NCBI GenBank assembly: GCA_003278145.1
Contig: QCGV01000001.1
Coordinates: 75,616-139,615 of the forward strand
Length of the DNA stretch: 64,000 nucleotides
Direction: 5' to 3'
From: OCS116 cluster bacterium AG-390-A19
Lineage (GTDB): Bacteria; Pseudomonadota; Alphaproteobacteria; MED-G09
A program made the translations under genes and the position numbers. This document shows, in pieces, positions 19,551-28,570 of the stretch. Every line of letters starts with the position of its first letter. Position 1 is the stretch's first letter. The notes below the pieces were generated by a model. It worked only from the letters and a program-made list of their open reading frames with translations, searched no databases and was not told where the DNA came from.

Positions 19551-20198
19551 ATGATTTTTAAAAAAACAACTAATAAAATTAAAAAATTTTTAGTTGCAGC
19601 AATATTGAGTATTTCAATGACTGGAGTAGCTACTGCAGCTGTTGAATGGAATACCGCTGTAACGAGTGAATATATTTGGCGTGGAATGTCTCAAGGTAAA
19701 GGTGCTGCTGTTTCAGGTGGTATTGATGTTTCAGGTGAATCAGGTTTTTCAGCTGGTGTTTGGGTATCAAATGTAGATTTTGGTGATAACGCTACTTATG
19801 AACTTGATATTTATGCTGGATATAGTTTTGGTCCTGTAAGCGTTGGTTACATTTACTACGCATATCCTGATAATACCGATGCTGGTTACGATTTCAGTGA
19901 AGTCAATATTTCTGCTGATATTGGTGCTTTTTCACTAGGAGCAAATATATTAGCCGATGCAGATTGGGATATGGATTTTGGTGACGATGTTTATTACACA
20001 ATCGATACTGGTTTTGCAGTAAATGATGCGATTGGTATTGGTCTTCATCTTGGTTTTTACGATTATGATGCAGCTGACGAAGAAACAGATTACGGTATTT
20101 CAATCGATTTTGATTCTGGTTTTTCATTCGCAATAATTGATAGTAGTAGAGATGACAGTGATCCTTTCTTTGTCATTACATATGCTATTGGCGGTTAA
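19551..20198 (+). CDS. TorF-family putative porin (Gcw_chp type)
   Basis: Predicted outer-membrane beta-barrel of 215 residues after a signal peptide (LVAAILSISMTGVATAA). The mature start VEWNTAVTSEYIWRGMSQGKGA carries the W-x(6)-SEY-x-WRG block that names the Gcw_chp family, and alternating aromatic/polar strands continue to the end. GGAGG sits 7 bases before the ATG. In many proteobacteria a gcw_chp gene stands beside glnK and amtB; here it is next to amt alone. It probably lets ammonium or small nitrogen compounds through the outer membrane, an inference from this linkage. Confidence 0.88.
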   Translation: MIFKKTTNKIKKFLVAAILSISMTGVATAAVEWNTAVTSEYIWRGMSQGKGAAVSGGIDVSGESGFSAGVWVSNVDFGDNATYELDIYAGYSFGPVSVGYIYYAYPDNTDAGYDFSEVNISADIGAFSLGANILADADWDMDFGDDVYYTIDTGFAVNDAIGIGLHLGFYDYDAADEETDYGISIDFDSGFSFAIIDSSRDDSDPFFVITYAIGG

Positions 20199-20222
20199 TT
20201 AATAATAATAAGGGAATAAAAA

Positions 20223-21515
20223 ATGAAAAATTTCATTAAAAAAACAATGATCATTGCTGGATTTTCATTCTTAGCTTTGACCGGAACAGCTAACGCTGAA
20301 GTGAGTGCTGAAACTGCTTATGTCTTCAATACTTTCTCTTTCCTTGTTAGTGGTTTTCTCGTAATGCTAATGGCTTTAGGTTTTACTTGTCTTGAAGCTG
20401 GTTTAGTAAGAACAAAAAACACAGCTACTATTTGTGTTAAAAATGTAGCTCTTTACAGTCTAGCTGGAATAATGTTCTATCTAGTCGGTTATGGCTTCAT
20501 GTATAATGATGTAAGCGGTTACATTGGTACACCTGCTCTTTGGAATCCTGAAGCTGCTGCAGATCCTGCAGATGGCTACTCAAAGATGTCAGATTGGTTC
20601 TTCCAAATGGTATTCTGTGCAACAGCCATGTCAATTGTTAGTGGTACTGTCGCTGAAAGAATTAAATTAGTTCCTTTCTTAATCTTTGCAGTATTTTTAA
20701 CAGGTATCATTTACCCTATCCAAGGTTCTTGGACATGGGGCGGCGGATGGTTGTCTGAAATGGGCTTCTCTGACTTTGCTGGTTCAACTATAGTTCACTC
20801 AGTAGGTGGATGGGCAGCATTAACTGGTGCCATAATAATAGGCCCACGTTTAGGAAAGTATGGACCAAATGGTGAAGTAAACGCCATACCAGGTGCAAAT
20901 CTTCCACTAGCAACTATAGGTACATTTATACTATGGTTCGGTTGGTTCGGATTTAATGGCGGTTCTCAATTAGCATTGGGTTCTGCAGCAGACGCAGCAG
21001 CAATGGCAAACGTTTATGTAAATACTAACATGGCTGCTTGTGCTGGTTTGGTTTCAGCATTAATTTTATCAATGGTACTTTATAGCAAAACAGACCTAAC
21101 ATTTGTTCTAAATGGTGCTTTAGCTGGTTTAGTATCTATTACAGCTGGCCCTGATGTAGCAACACCATTACAGGCTATAATAATCGGTGCTATTGGTGGT
21201 GTAATCTGTACATTAGCTATACCACTACTTGATAAGTTAAAAATTGATGATGTTGTTGGTGCTATTTCAGTACATTTAATCGCTGGAATATGGGGCACAC
21301 TCGCAGTTGCTATTCCAGGCTTAAATGGCAGTGGCGATATGGCAACTCAAATTATCGGTATTGTAAGTATTGGAGTATTTACTGTTGTTTTAAGTGCGAT
21401 CGGATGGATTGTTCTTAAAGTAGTATTTGGTCTAAGACCTACAGAAGAAGAAGAAACTTCTGGATTAGACGTTTCCGAATTAGGAATGGATGCTTATCCA
21501 GAGTTTAAGAATTAG
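20223..21515 (+). CDS. amt: Ammonium transporter (Amt/Mep/Rh family)
   Basis: Inner-membrane ammonium channel, 430 residues with a cleavable N-terminal signal segment (GFSFLALTGTANA) and about 11 membrane helices. Family signatures: FTCLEAGLVRTKNTATICVKN, AGSTIVHSVGGWAAL with the first pore histidine, and GAISVHLIAGIWGTLAV with the second. The C-terminal tail (VFGLRPTEEEETSGLDVSE) is where GlnK docks in relatives. It lies 24 bases after the porin and shares its sigma-54 promoter; a strong terminator ends the transcript. No glnK is present in the operon, which is uncommon. Confidence 0.96.
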   Translation: MKNFIKKTMIIAGFSFLALTGTANAEVSAETAYVFNTFSFLVSGFLVMLMALGFTCLEAGLVRTKNTATICVKNVALYSLAGIMFYLVGYGFMYNDVSGYIGTPALWNPEAAADPADGYSKMSDWFFQMVFCATAMSIVSGTVAERIKLVPFLIFAVFLTGIIYPIQGSWTWGGGWLSEMGFSDFAGSTIVHSVGGWAALTGAIIIGPRLGKYGPNGEVNAIPGANLPLATIGTFILWFGWFGFNGGSQLALGSAADAAAMANVYVNTNMAACAGLVSALILSMVLYSKTDLTFVLNGALAGLVSITAGPDVATPLQAIIIGAIGGVICTLAIPLLDKLKIDDVVGAISVHLIAGIWGTLAVAIPGLNGSGDMATQIIGIVSIGVFTVVLSAIGWIVLKVVFGLRPTEEEETSGLDVSELGMDAYPEFKN

Positions 21516-21551
21516 TCATTTACCTCCCCCCTTGTAAACATGACTAGTTTG

Positions 21552-21588
21552 CCACCGTACTCTCCCCCAGAGTACGGTGGTTTTTTTT
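21552..21588 (+). terminator. Strong intrinsic terminator after amt
   Basis: A perfect 11-base stem (CCACCGTACTC / GAGTACGGTGG) with a TCCCCCA loop and eight T residues. It starts 36 bases after the amt stop. The T tract touches the stop codon of the convergent FAD-oxidase gene, but the opposite strand lacks a U-run, so it serves mainly the plus strand. Confidence 0.95.
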
Positions 21589-22942
21589 AGAAAATTTTTC
21601 CAGGATTCATTATATTATTTGGATCAATCGATCTTTTAATTTGAGACATTATTTTTACAGAATTTCCTTTTTCAGTTTTTAGAAAATTTTTTTTCCCAAT
21701 ACCAATTCCATGCTCACCAGTCGATGTTCCTTTCATTCTTAATGCTCTTTCGACAAGTCTATCGTTAATCTCTTTTGCTTCATTTACCTCCTCTTTATCT
21801 TCAGGATTAAGAAGCAAAATTAAATGAAAATTTCCATCACCAACATGTCCAACAATTGGAGCAATTATATTTGAGGCCTCAATATCTCTTTTGGTTTCAA
21901 GAATACATTCTGTTAAAGATGAGATAGGTACACACACATCTGTTGTAAAAGCTTTTTTTCCAGGGCAAAGATTTAAAGCTGCATAATAGGCATTATGACG
22001 AGAGCTCCATAGTTTATCAATTTCGTCTTGTTGATCAGACCAATCAAATTCAATCAAATCATTTTCTTTGGATATCTCTTGAAATTGTTGAATTTGCTCT
22101 TTAACACCAAAAGGAGATCCATGAATCTCAATAAATAATGTTGGCTTCTCATTATGGTTTGTATTTTTATATTTATTGATAGCTTTTATTTGAACCTCAT
22201 CTAATAATTCAATTCTAGATAAAGGAAGACCAATTTGTATAGCTTCAATAACAGTATTTACTGCACCATTAAGGTTTTTAAAACTACATACACCTGCTGA
22301 AATTGCCTCTGGTCTTCCATGAAGTTTTAAATCGATTTCTGTAATGTAACCTAAAGTTCCTTCTGACCCTAGCATAAGGTGTGTTAAATCATATCCAGCT
22401 GAAGATTTTCTTGCTCTAGAACCAGTCTTTATGATTTCACCGTTAGGCATTACAACCTCTAAACCCATAACTTGTTGCCTAATAGTGCCGTATTTTACGG
22501 TATTTGTACCTGATGCTCCAGTGGAGCACATTCCACCTATTGATGCATTAGCCCCAGGATCCACAGGAAAAAATAAACCAGTATCTCTTAAGAATAAATT
22601 TAGATCCTCCCTTGTTACACCAGGTTGAACTTTGCAGTCCATATCTTCTAAATTAACTTCTTTAATTTTATTCATGTTAAGAGAGTTAATTGTAATACCT
22701 CCATTTAAAGCATGCACCTGACCTTCTAATGATGTACCTGCTCCAAAAGGTATTACAGGTATTTTATTATCATTTGCAAATTTTAAAATTATAGAGACTT
22801 CTTTAGTATTTTCAGGAAATATTACGGCATCTGGAAGCGATATTGGTACATGCCATGATTCATCGTGACTGTGTTGACGTCTTATCGCTTCAGATGTTGC
22901 CAATCTCTCTCCAAATATTTTTCTTAATTTAGAGAGATCCAT
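21587..22942 (-). CDS. FAD-linked 2-hydroxyacid dehydrogenase (D-lactate/glycolate GlcD type)
   Basis: Flavoprotein of 451 residues oxidising a D-2-hydroxy acid and passing electrons to cytochrome or quinone. The PCMH FAD-binding domain is shown by IPFGAGTSLEGQVHALNGGI near residue 65 and FFPVDPGANASIGGMCSTGASG; the C-terminal FAD-oxidase domain ends with STGEHGIGIGKKNFL. No iron-sulfur domain is fused, in contrast with GlcDF-type fusions. It follows an acyl-CoA dehydrogenase by 9 bases, probably as one transcript. Alternatives are D-2-hydroxyglutarate dehydrogenase or alkyl-DHAP-like enzymes. Confidence 0.88.
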   Translation of the reverse strand: MDLSKLRKIFGERLATSEAIRRQHSHDESWHVPISLPDAVIFPENTKEVSIILKFANDNKIPVIPFGAGTSLEGQVHALNGGITINSLNMNKIKEVNLEDMDCKVQPGVTREDLNLFLRDTGLFFPVDPGANASIGGMCSTGASGTNTVKYGTIRQQVMGLEVVMPNGEIIKTGSRARKSSAGYDLTHLMLGSEGTLGYITEIDLKLHGRPEAISAGVCSFKNLNGAVNTVIEAIQIGLPLSRIELLDEVQIKAINKYKNTNHNEKPTLFIEIHGSPFGVKEQIQQFQEISKENDLIEFDWSDQQDEIDKLWSSRHNAYYAALNLCPGKKAFTTDVCVPISSLTECILETKRDIEASNIIAPIVGHVGDGNFHLILLLNPEDKEEVNEAKEINDRLVERALRMKGTSTGEHGIGIGKKNFLKTEKGNSVKIMSQIKRSIDPNNIMNPGKIF

Positions 22943-22951
22943 TTTTTTTAT

Positions 22952-24154
22952 TTATAATCCAAGTACAAATTTTGCCATTATATTTCTTTGAACTTCGTCA
23001 GATCCACCGTAAATAGTTGATGCACGATTATTCAAATAAGAAGGAAAAGCTGTAAGAGCATGATCTGGACCAATTTTTTCAACATTTGAAAACGGTTGTC
23101 TTGCCTCGTTTTGCAGAGGCATTGTATAATAACCTACAGCTTCAACTGTAAGCATATCAACTTCTTGTTTTAAATTAGACCCTCTTGATTTTAAAATTGA
23201 TGAAGCAGGACCAGGATGACCTCTTTCAGCTATATCTGCCATAATCCTATGTTCTGTCATAAGAAGGGCCTGTGCTTTGATTTCTGTTTCAGAAAGTGAT
23301 TTTAAGAATGCATCATCCTCTAATAGACTTTCTCCTGTGTCTGATCTTTCAACGGATGCTATTTGTTTAATTTTTTCTATATTAGATTGAATTCCAGCAG
23401 CATAATTACCACCTCTTTCAAACTCCAATAAATATTTAGCAACTGTCCAACCATCATTTTCCTCACCAACAACATTTTCGACAGGAACTTTAACATTATC
23501 AAAAAATGTTTGATTAACTTCATGATCACCAGCCATTGTAATTATAGGTTTAATTTCAATCCCTGGAGTATCCATATCTATTAAAATAAAAGTTATACCT
23601 TGTTGAGGTTTTCCTGAGTTATCAGTTCTAACTAAACAAAAAATTCTATTTGCATGTTGAGCATGTGTAGTCCAAATTTTTGTACCATTTATTATATAAT
23701 GATCACCTTCTCTTATGGCTTTACATTGCAATGATGCAAGATCTGACCCTGATCCAGGTTCAGAGTAACCTTGGCACCAAAAATCTTCGCCAGACAAGAT
23801 TCTAGGTAAATAGAAATCTTTTTGCTCTTGAGTTCCATATTTCATAAGAACAGGACCAACCATCGCTAATCCCATTGCTGTAGGAGATGGAGCTCCAGCT
23901 TTAGAACACTCACTTGCAAAGATATATCTTTGCATATCATCCCAGCCTGTTCCTCCGTATTCTTTTGGCCACTTAGAACCAATCCATCCTTTTTTGTATA
24001 ATATTTTGTGCCATTTTGATGAGTATTCTACCTCACTAAAAACACTAGCTGTAAGTTTTCCCGCTTCCCTTAATTCAGTAGTTAGTTCTTTATCTAAAAA
24101 ATCTCTAACCTCTTTTCTGAATTCTTCATATTCAGGTTTAAAACTTAAATCCAT
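22952..24154 (-). CDS. Acyl-CoA dehydrogenase
   Basis: Flavin-dependent acyl-CoA dehydrogenase, 400 residues. Motifs: YSEPGSGSDLASL (near 138), IINGTKIWTTHAQHANR, and the C-terminal IYGGSDEVQRNIMAKFVLGL. The MCAD-type Glu position is Gly (YGGS), as in the FadE17/26-like bacterial branch, whose substrates in actinobacteria are often steroid side-chain or bulky acyl-CoAs. It is the first gene of a two-gene minus-strand unit divergent from the acyl-CoA synthetase at 24290, and may belong to the same pathway. Chain length is not predictable. Confidence 0.9.
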   Translation of the reverse strand: MDLSFKPEYEEFRKEVRDFLDKELTTELREAGKLTASVFSEVEYSSKWHKILYKKGWIGSKWPKEYGGTGWDDMQRYIFASECSKAGAPSPTAMGLAMVGPVLMKYGTQEQKDFYLPRILSGEDFWCQGYSEPGSGSDLASLQCKAIREGDHYIINGTKIWTTHAQHANRIFCLVRTDNSGKPQQGITFILIDMDTPGIEIKPIITMAGDHEVNQTFFDNVKVPVENVVGEENDGWTVAKYLLEFERGGNYAAGIQSNIEKIKQIASVERSDTGESLLEDDAFLKSLSETEIKAQALLMTEHRIMADIAERGHPGPASSILKSRGSNLKQEVDMLTVEAVGYYTMPLQNEARQPFSNVEKIGPDHALTAFPSYLNNRASTIYGGSDEVQRNIMAKFVLGL

Positions 24155-24289
24155 TTGTTACTCCAATCTATTTTCTTATTGAATTTACTTAATAACTAAA
24201 AAATACCATTTAGCATAGTATAAACATACTTGATTAGTTTAAAAATAGTAATTAAGAATAAATCTTGTTTTTTTTTGAGGGGAGAAGTA

Positions 24290-25867
24290 ATGCCTTACTA
24301 TGAAGACATAGTTCATTTATGTGATATTCCAAGATATCACGCTAAGCATAATCCAGATGAAATTGCTTTCATTTATGAAGATAAACAAACAACTTATAAA
24401 GATTTTGATTTAAAAACTGAAAAAGTTGCAAATGGCCTTGTTGCTCTTGGTGTTAAAGATCAAGATCGTGTTGCCTTTATGGACAAAAATTCAGATATTT
24501 TTTATGAAGTAGTTCTTGGTTGCTCTAAGGCAAATGCTGTAGTTGTTGGAATAAATTGGCGTTTAGCTCCACCAGAAGTTGCATATATCTTAAATGATAG
24601 TGGTGCAAAAGTTTTATTTGTTGGTGAAGAGTTTTTTGATCTGGCTGAAAAAATTCTTGAATTATCTACTAATGTTGAAAAGGTAATTTGTATTACTGGT
24701 TCGCGAGAGGGTTGGTTATCTTTTGAGGAATGGAAAAACTCTCAATCTAGCGAACAATGCTCAAGGCAATCATCTTTAGAAGATGTTGCAATTCAGATGT
24801 ATACTTCAGGGACCACAGGTCATCCAAAAGGTGTTCAGTTAACACATGGAAACTTTCATTCATCACGTAATCAAGAACCGCAAGAGGGAATGGAATTCGG
24901 CGAGTGGTCCGAAGATGATGCTAGTTTAGTTGCTATGCCAAGTTTTCATATTGGCGGTGCCGGATGGGGTCTTCAAGGTTTATATGCATGCGCAAAAAAT
25001 GTAGTTTTAAAGGAGTTTCTTCCAGAAGATGTTTTAGATGCAATTGGAAAACATAAAATTTCAAAAATTTTCATGGTTCCTGCAGCAATGAAGATGGTTT
25101 TAGATCATCCAAAATCGAGAGAGACAGATTATTCAAATATTAAATATATACTATATGGTGCCTCTCCTATTCCTCTTGACCTTCTGAAAGAAGCTATTGA
25201 GGTTTTTGAGTGCGGATTTGTCCAGCTTTATGGTATGACAGAAACATGTGGATCAGTAACTTATCTTCCCCCTGAAGATCATTCAATTGAAGGAAATGAG
25301 AGAATGAAATCAGCTGGAAAAGCTTATCCTCATTGTGAGATAGCAATTTTAGATGAAAATAGTAATGAAATGCCGACAGGAAGTGTTGGTGAAATTGCGG
25401 TAAGATCTACATCTAATATGCTTGGATATTGGAATCTTCCTGATGAAACTGAAAAGACATTAAAAGATGGATGGTTGAGAACAGGTGACGCAGGTTATAT
25501 GGATGCTGATGGATATGTATATGTTCATGATAGAGTAAAAGATATGATAGTATCTGGTGGAGAAAATGTTTACCCAGCTGAAGTTGAGAGTGCAATATTT
25601 GGTCATGAAAGCATTAGTGATGTGGCTGTGATAGGAATTCCTGATGAAAAATGGGGAGAGGCCGTTAAAGCTATTGTTGTTCTTAAGGAAGGAAAAAAAG
25701 CTAGCGAGAAAGAAATAATTGATTTTACTAGGGAAAGAATAGCTGGTTTTAAATCTCCAAAATCAGTCGATTTTATTTCTGAATTACCTAGAAATCCTTC
25801 TGGAAAAATATTAAAAAAAGAATTAAGAGCACCTTATTGGGAAGGAAAAGAAAGACAAATTAATTAA
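24290..25867 (+). CDS. AMP-forming acyl-CoA synthetase
   Basis: Activates a carboxylic acid as CoA thioester, probably the entry step for the downstream acyl-CoA pathway. It has 525 residues from the ATG at 24290, which follows GAGGGGAG by 5 bases; a longer frame upstream has no ribosome site. Motifs: MYTSGTTGHPKG, LYGMTETCG, the GWLRTGDAGYMDADGY hinge and the catalytic lysine in PRNPSGKILKKELR. Closest in layout to FadD3/FadD17-like long-chain or steroid-acid ligases, but substrate choice cannot be read. It begins a five-cistron or longer plus-strand cluster. Confidence 0.92.
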   Translation: MPYYEDIVHLCDIPRYHAKHNPDEIAFIYEDKQTTYKDFDLKTEKVANGLVALGVKDQDRVAFMDKNSDIFYEVVLGCSKANAVVVGINWRLAPPEVAYILNDSGAKVLFVGEEFFDLAEKILELSTNVEKVICITGSREGWLSFEEWKNSQSSEQCSRQSSLEDVAIQMYTSGTTGHPKGVQLTHGNFHSSRNQEPQEGMEFGEWSEDDASLVAMPSFHIGGAGWGLQGLYACAKNVVLKEFLPEDVLDAIGKHKISKIFMVPAAMKMVLDHPKSRETDYSNIKYILYGASPIPLDLLKEAIEVFECGFVQLYGMTETCGSVTYLPPEDHSIEGNERMKSAGKAYPHCEIAILDENSNEMPTGSVGEIAVRSTSNMLGYWNLPDETEKTLKDGWLRTGDAGYMDADGYVYVHDRVKDMIVSGGENVYPAEVESAIFGHESISDVAVIGIPDEKWGEAVKAIVVLKEGKKASEKEIIDFTRERIAGFKSPKSVDFISELPRNPSGKILKKELRAPYWEGKERQIN

Positions 25868-25882
25868 GTTTGGAGTTTATTT

Positions 25883-26293
25883 ATGAGTAATCAAAAACCG
25901 ATAGCAGATAATCTATTTACCTGGCCTTCAGATCAACCAAAATTATTGGGAAGTAGAGATACTGAAACTGGAAGGTATTTTTTTCCAGCAAAAAAATCAA
26001 ATACACATGAGCAAGTAGAGCTTTCAAGAAAAGGAAAGTTGTGGACATGGACTGTTCAGAGATTTATGCCGAAAACTCCATATATTGGAGCTGAAAACCC
26101 GGAGGATTTTAAACCATATGCAGTAGGTTATATTGAACTACCTGGAGAAATTATGGTAGAATCTAGACTTGAAGGAGTCGATCCAGAGGATTTAAAAATT
26201 GGTATGGAAATGGAATTATCTATTGACCCATTTGTAAAAAACGAAGATGGTGAAGAATTAATGATGTTTTCTTTTAGACCGTGTAAAAATTAA
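25883..26293 (+). CDS. DUF35-type OB-fold acyl-CoA-binding protein lacking the zinc ribbon
   Basis: 136 residues that read like the OB-fold half of DUF35/ChsH2 proteins: a long strand region (GKLWTWTVQRFMPKTPYIG), then PYAVGYIELPGEIMVESRLEG and a closing FSFRPCKN. Partners of this family help thiolase-like or hydratase enzymes act on CoA esters. Normally a rubredoxin-like CxxC-x(10)-CxxC ribbon precedes it; here the matching stretch (GSRDTETGRYFFPAKKSNTHEQ) has no cysteine at all, so no zinc would be bound. It sits 15 bases after the ligase and 15 before the thiolase-like gene, the usual pairing. Confidence 0.8.
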   Translation: MSNQKPIADNLFTWPSDQPKLLGSRDTETGRYFFPAKKSNTHEQVELSRKGKLWTWTVQRFMPKTPYIGAENPEDFKPYAVGYIELPGEIMVESRLEGVDPEDLKIGMEMELSIDPFVKNEDGEELMMFSFRPCKN

Positions 26294-26308
26294 TTAGGAG
26301 AATTATTT

Positions 26309-27454
26309 ATGTCAGATGTAGCTATAATAGGTATTGGAATTCATCCCTTTGGAAGAACAGAGGGTATGACTGGTTTGCAACAAGGTGTTCATGCAGCCCG
26401 TGAAGCTTTATCCGATGCGGAGATGGAATGGAGTGATATCCAGTTTGCATTTGGAGGATCCGCTGCTGCTGGAAGCGCTGATGCAATGGTAAATGATTTA
26501 GGTCTAACAGGCATACCTTTTATGAACGTCTCTAACGGATGTGCAACAGGAGGATCTTCTCTTCTTTCTGCATACACAACAATTAAATCTGGCCAATTTG
26601 ATATTGGAATGGCGGTTGGATTTGATAAGCATCCAAGAGGAGCATTTAATGCTGACCCTGAAGCATCAGGTTTACCAAGGTGGTACGGCGAAACTGGTTT
26701 AATGTTAACAACACAGTTTTTTGGAATGAAAATTCAACGTTATATGAATGATTATGGTATTACATCAGACTCATTAGCTTTGGTTGCTGAAAAAGCATTC
26801 AATAATGCTTCCTTAAACCCAAATGCATGGAGAAGAGAACCAGTATCAAAAGATACAATTTTAAATGCTATGATGGTTTCTGATCCTCTTACAAAATATA
26901 TGTTTTGTTCACCTGCTGAAGGAGCAGTTGCTCTAATTTTATGTAAAGCTGAACTAGCACATAAATATACAAGTAAGCCATTATTCCTAAAAGGTGCTGC
27001 TTTTAGATCTCGTCCATTAGGTTCTTTTGAGGTTTTTAGCCCATCCCTAGAAGTTGAAAGAGGTCCTAGCCCAACGGTTGGTGCATCTGATGCAACTTTT
27101 GAAATGGCTGGTATGACAAGAGAGGATATTGATTTAGCTCAACTTCAAGATACAGAGTCTGGTGCTGAGATTATGCACATGTCTGAAAATGGCTTTTGTA
27201 AAGATGGAGAACAAGAGAAATTGCTTCAAGATGGCGACACGAAATTAGATGGGAAGTTTCCTGTTAATACAGATGGAGGTTGTATTGCTAATGGTGAACC
27301 AGTTGGAGCCTCAGGTTTGAGACAGGTTTATGAAAACTGTGTCCAATTAAGAGGTGCGGCAGGTAAAAGACAAGTTCAAGGTAATCCGAAAACAGCTTAC
27401 ACACATGTATATGGTGCTCCAGGTATATCTGCTTGTACTATTATAACAACCTAA
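26309..27454 (+). CDS. Thiolase-superfamily lipid-transfer/aldolase-like protein (Ltp type)
   Basis: 381-residue thiolase-fold protein. The nucleophile-loop cysteine is kept (VSNGCATGGSSL, Cys78), but the C-terminal loop reads NTDGGCIANGEPVGASG: the histidine of the thiolase GHP motif is Glu. Such changes occur in SCP2-thiolase-like Ltp proteins, some of which (Ltp2) are retro-aldolases that work with a DUF35 partner on steroid side chains. The DUF35-like gene directly upstream fits this. Function as an aldolase rather than thiolase is inferred; ordinary SCP2-thiolase activity is the alternative. Confidence 0.85.
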   Translation: MSDVAIIGIGIHPFGRTEGMTGLQQGVHAAREALSDAEMEWSDIQFAFGGSAAAGSADAMVNDLGLTGIPFMNVSNGCATGGSSLLSAYTTIKSGQFDIGMAVGFDKHPRGAFNADPEASGLPRWYGETGLMLTTQFFGMKIQRYMNDYGITSDSLALVAEKAFNNASLNPNAWRREPVSKDTILNAMMVSDPLTKYMFCSPAEGAVALILCKAELAHKYTSKPLFLKGAAFRSRPLGSFEVFSPSLEVERGPSPTVGASDATFEMAGMTREDIDLAQLQDTESGAEIMHMSENGFCKDGEQEKLLQDGDTKLDGKFPVNTDGGCIANGEPVGASGLRQVYENCVQLRGAAGKRQVQGNPKTAYTHVYGAPGISACTIITT

Positions 27455-27464
27455 GAGAATTAAA

Positions 27465-28466
27465 ATGCTAAATAAAAAATTTACTCTCGCTGGGAGACCT
27501 ATTGGTCGCCCTATTTCCGATGATGATTTTGATTACAAAGAAGAAGAACTGAGAGATCTTAATGATGGTGAATTACTTCTAGAAAATATGGTTATCGAAT
27601 TTCAGCCTGCCCAAAAAGGTTGGATGGAAAACATATCTAATTATGTCGCGCCTCTTGAAATAGGGGATGTAATGCGTTGTAGCGGAATTGCTAGGGTATT
27701 AGAAAGTAAGTCCAAAAAATTTAAGAAAGGCGATATTGTTTCTGGTCAAACATGTTGGCAAACTCACCCTATATTGAACGAAGGGGACTTAGAAATAATT
27801 GAAGATACAGACATGCCAACAGCATATTTAGGTGCGCTTGGTGGTACAGGTTTAACTGCATATTTTGGGGTTACTAAAATAAGTAAACCAAATCCAGGAG
27901 ACACAGTAATTGTAACTGGTGCTGCAGGGGGTGTTGGTTCTTTAGCTGGTCAAATTTTTAAGATCGCCGGATGCAAAGTTTACGGTATTGCAGGGGGAAA
28001 AGAAAAGTGTGAAATGCTTATTAACGATTTTGGCTTTGATGGAGCGATAGATTATAAATCTGAAGATCTTAATGAAAGCTTAGGTAAGTTGTGTCCAAAT
28101 GGAGCTGATATTGTATATGATAATGTTGGTGGAAGAATTTTAAATGATTGCCTTTTACATTTAGCACTAAATGCAAGAATTGCTATTTGCGGAATAATAT
28201 CCAGACATAAAACTGATAATATGAACTTCGGACCTGAAAATTATTCAAATTTAATTTTCAAGAGAGCAACTATGCAAGGTTTTTTAATGTTAGATTATGT
28301 ATCCGAAACAGCTTCAGCTAGAAGTAAAATGAAAAAATGGATTGAGGAAGGCAAATTAATTTGTAAGGAAGATTTACGAGAAGGTTTTGAGAATGCACCT
28401 GACACTCTTAAAGGTCTTTTTGATGGCAAAAATAAAGGAAAACAACTATTGAAAATTGCTGATTAA
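27465..28466 (+). CDS. NADP-dependent MDR oxidoreductase (prostaglandin reductase/LTB4DH type)
   Basis: 333-residue zinc-free medium-chain reductase likely to reduce an alpha,beta-unsaturated ketone or acyl-CoA. The N-terminus keeps the family opening (FTLAGRPIGRPISDDDF), and the cofactor site is VTGAAGGVGSLAGQIFKIAG near residue 148 with GGKEKCEML after it. It follows the thiolase-like gene by 10 bases. In the pathway it could saturate an enone product of cleavage, though detoxification is possible. Confidence 0.88.
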   Translation: MLNKKFTLAGRPIGRPISDDDFDYKEEELRDLNDGELLLENMVIEFQPAQKGWMENISNYVAPLEIGDVMRCSGIARVLESKSKKFKKGDIVSGQTCWQTHPILNEGDLEIIEDTDMPTAYLGALGGTGLTAYFGVTKISKPNPGDTVIVTGAAGGVGSLAGQIFKIAGCKVYGIAGGKEKCEMLINDFGFDGAIDYKSEDLNESLGKLCPNGADIVYDNVGGRILNDCLLHLALNARIAICGIISRHKTDNMNFGPENYSNLIFKRATMQGFLMLDYVSETASARSKMKKWIEEGKLICKEDLREGFENAPDTLKGLFDGKNKGKQLLKIAD

Positions 28467-28489
28467 ATTATATAAATTTGGTCATTATT

Positions 28490-28519
28490 TTGTCGCATAG
28501 TAAAGACTCACAATATAGT
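28490..28519 (+). promoter_or_regulatory. Candidate sigma-70 promoter before the tandem acyl-CoA dehydrogenases
   Basis: TTGTCG (28490-28495) and TATAGT (28514-28519) are 18 bases apart, matching 4 and 5 of 6 consensus positions. It lies in the 104-base gap after the MDR gene, which is the only sizeable gap in this cluster, so a second transcript may begin here. Confidence 0.4.
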
Positions 28520-28570
28520 TTATTTTTTTAATTAAGTATCAAATCAGAATAATTAAATTTGGAGACTAAA

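Noticed and set aside
24217-24230. AGTAT-AAAC-ATACT inverted repeat in the divergent gap before the acyl-CoA synthetase
   Set aside because: Arms of only 5 bases in AT-rich DNA; not repeated elsewhere, so too weak to call an operator.
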